From Stutzerimonas stutzeri (lineage in GTDB: Bacteria; Pseudomonadota; Gammaproteobacteria; Pseudomonadales; Pseudomonadaceae): a DNA stretch of 64,000 nucleotides. This document shows, in pieces, positions 60,963 through 64,000 of this stretch (position 1 is its first letter; each line of letters begins with the position of its first letter). The position numbers and the translations under genes are program-made. The notes below the pieces were generated by a model, which saw only the letters and a list, made by a program, of their open reading frames with translations, had not been told where the DNA came from and did no database searches. Location: the NCBI RefSeq assembly GCF_015291885.1, contig NZ_CP036186.1, positions 3,437,001-3,501,000 on the forward strand, in the 5' to 3' direction.

Positions 60963-62486
60963 ATGCCATCAATCAAAAATCACATTCTGTTACGTGGTGC
61001 TACATATCACGTAAGACTCGACATTCCTGAGAAGCTACAGCCGATCTATAGCAGGCGCGTTCTTAGCAAGAGCCTGAAGACTGGTGACGCTCTACTGGCT
61101 CGTGAGCTGGCAGCTCGACAGGTAGCAGAATGGAAAGCCGAGTTTCGACAGCTACGCGACCAACAAATTCGCCGTGGCGATCAGTGGAAAGAATCTATTG
61201 CTCGGTCTGGTGAGTTTTACGAGAAGAGTCGTAAGCGGCAGATCATGCACGCTGTTGATGGTCACCCAACTTCTGTAGCTCGCACACCCGAAGAGGTTGA
61301 TTCGATCCTGTCAGCCCTCAAGTTCCTCTTTGACGAGGTGGATGCCGACCGCAGAGCCGCAGGCGTTCCCCAAGCTGATATCGACCGAGCTAACGAGCTT
61401 GTCCGTCAAAAGTTTCTCAGTACAGGCACAGACCTCATCCCGCTTGTTCAGGAGGCCAACACCCTCTCCCGTCAGAGTGAGGTGCTGTTTGCCCAGCAAG
61501 AGCATTTGCTTACGCCTGAAGAGCTGGAAGAGGCCAGATCGCTTATTGCCAAGCCAGAAGCCTACCGTGCCCGCTCTCCGCTCACCCCATCGCTACAACG
61601 TCGGTTTGCCGAGCACTTCGCCACACAATCAGCCAACGAACGCACACGATCCGTAGCACTCAGCAAGATCAAAGCTTTCTCCGACTGGCTGACCACTGAA
61701 AAGCTCCCGCTCTCATTTGATGCCGTTGCTCAGTACCTGGACACACTCGGTGCAAACAGGCAGACACGCCAAGGCCACCTATGGGCGCTACGCAAGATTC
61801 ACAAATGGGCCTGCCGCTACGATCCGACATACCGCGAGCAATTCGCCGCCTCCCCTTCACCCTTCGAAGGACACGAGCACCCGAGGGTTGGTAAAGCTGC
61901 TGGGGGTAGCTGGGCAGCATTCACAAAGCAGGAAGCAGAACGTCTATATAAAGCTGCAAAGGCAAAGGATGACACCGACCTTGCAGACCTCTGCGCATTC
62001 GCTTGTTGGACGGGATGCAGGATCGAGGAGCTTGGACGCCTTAGCACCAGCTCAACCATATTCAATGACGGCACCCCCGTCGCATTCCGTGTGGAAGATG
62101 CTAAGACCAAGGCCGGGGTTCGTGAGATTCCGATTGCCTCCGCATTGCTTCCTCTATACCGGCAGCGGCTGGAGCTTGCCCAATCACAGAATGGCTATCT
62201 GTTCGCGGGCAATGACAAAACGAAGTCAGGCATCCGGCTCAACGCCTTAAGTCAACGATTCACCAAGCTCAAGCGATTAGAGGGCTTCGGGGATCAACAC
62301 GTATTCCATAGCTTCAGAAAGCTAACTGCCACTGAGCTTGAACAGGCAGGAGCGCCAGCACTGGTAATCCCTGCAATCTTGGGACACCTCCGAGGTGGGG
62401 GCATGACTTTCGATATCTACTCTGCCGGTCCCTCTATGACCCAGAAACGACAAGCCATCGAACTACTGTCTTTCGACTTCCCGTGA
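60963..62486 (+). CDS. phage-type tyrosine recombinase (integrase)
   Basis: 507 residues. N-terminal HILLRGATYHVRLDIPEKLQ resembles the DUF6538 arm seen in many island integrases, followed by a SAM-like core-binding domain (SALSKIKAF-type helix near residue 240) and the catalytic domain. All catalytic residues are present: Arg353 (TGCRIEEL), a beta-hairpin Lys (381 or 383), His449-x-x-Arg452 (HSFRK), His475 (LGHLRGG) and Tyr486 (FDIYSAG). It should be active. The TGA stop is followed in frame by 25 open codons that run into the first 21-bp repeat. Confidence 0.92.
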   Translation: MPSIKNHILLRGATYHVRLDIPEKLQPIYSRRVLSKSLKTGDALLARELAARQVAEWKAEFRQLRDQQIRRGDQWKESIARSGEFYEKSRKRQIMHAVDGHPTSVARTPEEVDSILSALKFLFDEVDADRRAAGVPQADIDRANELVRQKFLSTGTDLIPLVQEANTLSRQSEVLFAQQEHLLTPEELEEARSLIAKPEAYRARSPLTPSLQRRFAEHFATQSANERTRSVALSKIKAFSDWLTTEKLPLSFDAVAQYLDTLGANRQTRQGHLWALRKIHKWACRYDPTYREQFAASPSPFEGHEHPRVGKAAGGSWAAFTKQEAERLYKAAKAKDDTDLADLCAFACWTGCRIEELGRLSTSSTIFNDGTPVAFRVEDAKTKAGVREIPIASALLPLYRQRLELAQSQNGYLFAGNDKTKSGIRLNALSQRFTKLKRLEGFGDQHVFHSFRKLTATELEQAGAPALVIPAILGHLRGGGMTFDIYSAGPSMTQKRQAIELLSFDFP

Positions 62487-62525
62487 CGTCATCAAAACAC
62501 CCATTATGAGAATGATAACGCTACA

Positions 62526-62918
62526 GCCTTACTGGCACGGGGCTTACAGCGGACTTCCGGTTGACTATCTTGTAATGAGGTGTGGATGAAGAGAGATTTA
62601 TGGAGATTAGAGAAGAGAGAAAGGGACAACTCAAAATGACTGTAGCCTTAGTGCCACGGGCCATTAGCTCTAAAAGTGTATACTAAACCCCATCCTTCCT
62701 ATCTATCCCCCTTCCTTCTACTACTCACTTACCCCATACAGGAGAGAAATGAACGGATTTGTCACAAAAATGGAAACTCACCACCCCTCCAGCCTTAGTG
62801 CCACGGGGCTTTGAGTGTTAGACATACCCCACCTATCTATAACTACTACTGTTATTACACAGAAATCACCCAGCTTGAAGATGAAAATCACCCTCCGACC
62901 TTAGTCCCACGGGGGTTC
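62526..62918 (+). repeat. array of four imperfect 21-bp repeats
   Basis: Core GCCTTAGTGCCACGGGGCTTT at 62792-62812; variants at 62526-62546 (CTGGCA replaces GTGCCA), 62645-62665 and 62898-62918. Spacing 119, 147 and 106 bases, all in the same orientation, starting 40 bases after the integrase stop. In one reading frame all copies give (A/T)L(V/L)(P/A)R followed shortly by a stop. The ends can pair as a short GCC/GGC stem. Confidence 0.85.
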
Positions 62919-62982
62919 CAGAGATTTTAGTGAGCTATATGATAGGGGGTGTGTATGGAGGTGTGGTGATATATGGATCAGG

Positions 62983-62991
62983 TAAGGAGGT
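62983..62991 (+). promoter_or_regulatory. orphan perfect Shine-Dalgarno sequence
   Basis: TAAGGAGGT, fully complementary to the 16S rRNA 3' end. Only tiny ORFs follow at proper distance: TTG at 62997 (12 codons) or ATT at 62996 (9 codons). It may serve a leader peptide. Confidence 0.4.
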
Positions 62992-63119
62992 GGTCATTGC
63001 TGAACAAGCATTTGGTAATGAATAACGACATTTAGGCTGTAGCCGTGATGTTTATTGCTTCCTGCACTACCAGATATGAAATAATTAACAAAATAGTTGC
63101 TTTTATACCCCATATAGTA

Positions 63120-63147
63120 TTGCAATTTTAGAAAAATAGTGTATAAT
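63120..63147 (+). promoter_or_regulatory. sigma-70-like promoter inside the element
   Basis: TTGCAA (63120-63125), 16 bases, TATAAT (63142-63147). The -10 is exact and overlaps an AGTGTATAA box. Confidence 0.5.
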
Positions 63148-63180
63148 TATCCCATCAGCTCAAGAATTGTTTTATACACT
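63138..63180. repeat. inverted pair of AGTGTATAA boxes
   Basis: AGTGTATAA (63138-63146) and its exact reverse complement TTATACACT (63172-63180), starts 34 bases apart. A third copy lies at 63274-63282 (+) and a shorter AGTGTATA at 62675-62682. The placement over -10 elements suggests operators for an element-encoded regulator. Confidence 0.65.
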
Positions 63181-63254
63181 AAGTCCGCAATAAGACATAC
63201 CAGCAAATGTATGTGTTATTTATGCCAAAGTTGCTGAATCACACTTTAGAGCTA

Positions 63255-63283
63255 TATCCAAAATAGCACTTTGAGTGTATAAT
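63255..63283 (+). promoter_or_regulatory. second promoter, ahead of the candidate RNA/leader
   Basis: TATAAT (63278-63283) within GAGTGTATAATA; the -35 region (TATCCA, 17 bases upstream) is weak. Start would be near 63290, directly before a long hairpin. Confidence 0.45.
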
Positions 63284-63288
63284 ATATT

Positions 63289-63597
63289 GCAAGCACAGAA
63301 GGAAGGGAGAAAATAAATATTAAACTTTTTCCCTCTCTTTTGTGACTTTTCCCGCCGTTAAAAGCGTCTAAGTTTTATATCCCGGAAAACATACCCCACT
63401 CTTGTGGGCATTGTGCGTTCTGCAGTTTTTGTGTTACCTCTCCTGTCGGACATATCAACCTTGGCAATTTCCTTTCCCAAGGGCTGACAGGCTTCCTCTA
63501 CGTTAGGTTTCCCCTTTCTTGGTTTGCGGGGAGTGTTAACCAGCCTAGCGTTATTTTAGCGGCAACTCTCATTCTTCAGGGTTGCCGTTTCTTTTTA
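63289..63597 (+). ncRNA. candidate structured RNA or attenuated leader
   Basis: From a TATAAT box, the predicted transcript opens with a long imperfect hairpin: left arm 63294-63313 (CACAGAAGGAAGGGAG then AAAA), 12-base loop, right arm 63326-63344 (TTTTTCCCTCTC then TTTTGTG). A small CCCAC-TCTT-GTGGG hairpin lies at 63394-63407, and the region ends in an intrinsic terminator. No ORF of note lies within. It could be a free RNA of about 310 nt or a leader controlling the next gene. Confidence 0.4.
63560..63597 (+). terminator. intrinsic terminator before the zinc-ribbon gene
   Basis: CGGCAAC (63560-63566), 14-base loop, GTTGCCG (63581-63587), then TTTCTTTTT. It lies 40 bases before the next start codon. 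Confidence 0.8.
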
Positions 63598-63636
63598 CCA
63601 TAAACAAATTAATTCTACATTTTGAGGAGACAGCCA

Positions 63637-63873
63637 ATGTCAATTCCTGTGGTACGCCATTGCCTATGGTGCGGACACGAACATATTACAAGACGCCAAG
63701 GAGCGTTGTGTTTGTGTAAGCAAGCTTGCTATGCAGGATTCCACCGAGCAAGAGTGAAAATAGAACCTTCTCCATCAGGTCCCGCATTTGCTCGAATGTT
63801 GGTTGAAGCTATTGAAAAGGGTGAACACCCGAACAAGAAGTACAGTTATCAAAACGAAACACCAGAAAACTAA
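63637..63873 (+). CDS. small zinc-ribbon protein of the element
   Basis: 78 residues from the ATG at 63637 with GAGGAGA upstream; a 5-codon longer reading is less likely. HCLWCGHEH and LCLCKQACYAGFHRARVKI give a C-x2-C...C-x-C-x3-C pattern with an Arg-rich helix, like the small zinc-ribbon proteins common in phages and islands. It probably binds nucleic acid. Function unknown. Confidence 0.7.
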   Translation: MSIPVVRHCLWCGHEHITRRQGALCLCKQACYAGFHRARVKIEPSPSGPAFARMLVEAIEKGEHPNKKYSYQNETPEN

Positions 63874-63986
63874 AAACCCCCCGACTCAGTTCACTACCGC
63901 TAACACGCCACAGAGGATCACAATTAGATCGAAGGCTTTCAAGTCGTAGAACAACAGAGTCTCTAATACAAAGGAGACCAATAAAA

Positions 63987-64000
63987 ATGTCCACATACTT
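63987..64000 (+). CDS. start of a further element gene, cut by the window edge
   Basis: AAAGGAGACC ribosome site and ATG at 63987; only MSTY is visible. Product unknown. Confidence 0.5.

Larger units (their letters stand above)
60853..64000. mobile_element. left end of an integrated element, continuing beyond the window
   Basis: Base composition drops after about 60.96 kb. An integrase gene is followed by long AT-rich, repeat-bearing DNA and small genes unlike the chromosome. The left boundary lies somewhere in 60853-60962; no tRNA or tmRNA and no att repeat can be seen there. Whether it is a prophage, satellite or genomic island cannot be told from this end. Confidence 0.75.

Noticed and set aside
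62792..62812. LVPRG as a thrombin-cleavage tag or vector remnant
   Set aside because: The other copies diverge (ALLARG, LVPRA) and no vector sequence surrounds them; the likeness is chance.
62526..62918. CRISPR array
   Set aside because: Repeats differ from one another, spacers are 85-126 bases and unequal, and no cas gene is in view.
63289..63873. Type III toxin-antitoxin locus or retron
   Set aside because: No tandem RNA repeats, no ToxN-like gene and no reverse transcriptase in the window; only the promoter-RNA-terminator layout is similar.

Overview
The window is a bacterial chromosome segment of about 61 kb followed by the first 3 kb of an integrated, AT-richer mobile element. Gene content and order match the Pseudomonadaceae closely: putP-putA-pruR-asrA-icp, then pdxJ-recO-era-rnc-lepB-lepA-mucDCBA-algU-nadB, rsxABCDGE-nth, gloA-argG-motY-pyrC-rnt, and thrC-hom-dsbC-xerD-rplS-trmD-rimM-rpsP-ffh. 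These blocks are neighbours in Pseudomonas aeruginosa as well. The joining of the blocks, the moderately high GC and the long repeat tail on RsxC suggest the P. stutzeri group (Stutzerimonas); the species call is an inference.

Layout. 1-5.5 kb: proline uptake and catabolism (putP, short-form putA) with its AraC-type regulator, and a pair of phased direct repeats upstream of putA that could be the operator. 5.6-12 kb: a Lon-like protease (asrA) behind a good heat-shock promoter match, a chagasin-like inhibitor, the tRNA wobble-uridine modification pair cmoAB, a DUF1127 protein, a LysR regulator and a DUF2905 membrane protein. 12-18.2 kb: pdxJ, recO, era, rnc, a DUF4845 protein, lepB and lepA, all on the minus strand. 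18.3-22.8 kb: the complete envelope-stress and alginate switch algU-mucABCD, with two AlgU-type promoters upstream and a terminator after mucD. 22.8-32.6 kb: nadB, ygfX, sdhE, ygfZ, an HDOD protein, a DUF4142 protein, ung, an orphan periplasmic binding protein, two enoyl-CoA hydratase/isomerase-family genes and a secreted His/Tyr-rich protein with a frameshift at its end.

32.8-40.4 kb: the Rsx/Rnf electron-transfer complex, whose RsxC carries four 65-residue tandem units, then nth and a small acidic protein. 40.4-48.5 kb: gloA, argG, motY, pyrC, rnt, thrC, hom and a GFA-family protein. 48.6-57.7 kb: dsbC, a 9-copy pentamer repeat, xerD, the rpsP-rimM-trmD-rplS operon, ffh, a CcsA-type membrane protein, a CorB-type protein and purT. 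57.7-60.9 kb: small metabolic genes (DUF1289, gamma-carbonic anhydrase family, two Nudix hydrolases, an L,D-transpeptidase-fold protein, a YqfO-like protein).

60.96-64 kb: a complete tyrosine recombinase, then 1.15 kb without a conventional gene. That stretch holds four copies of a 21-bp repeat, repeated AGTGTATAA boxes, an orphan perfect Shine-Dalgarno sequence, and a promoter-hairpin-terminator arrangement that could be a structured RNA or leader. A small zinc-ribbon protein and the first bases of another gene follow. The element's cargo lies beyond the window, so its type cannot be decided here. This is the least explained part of the window.
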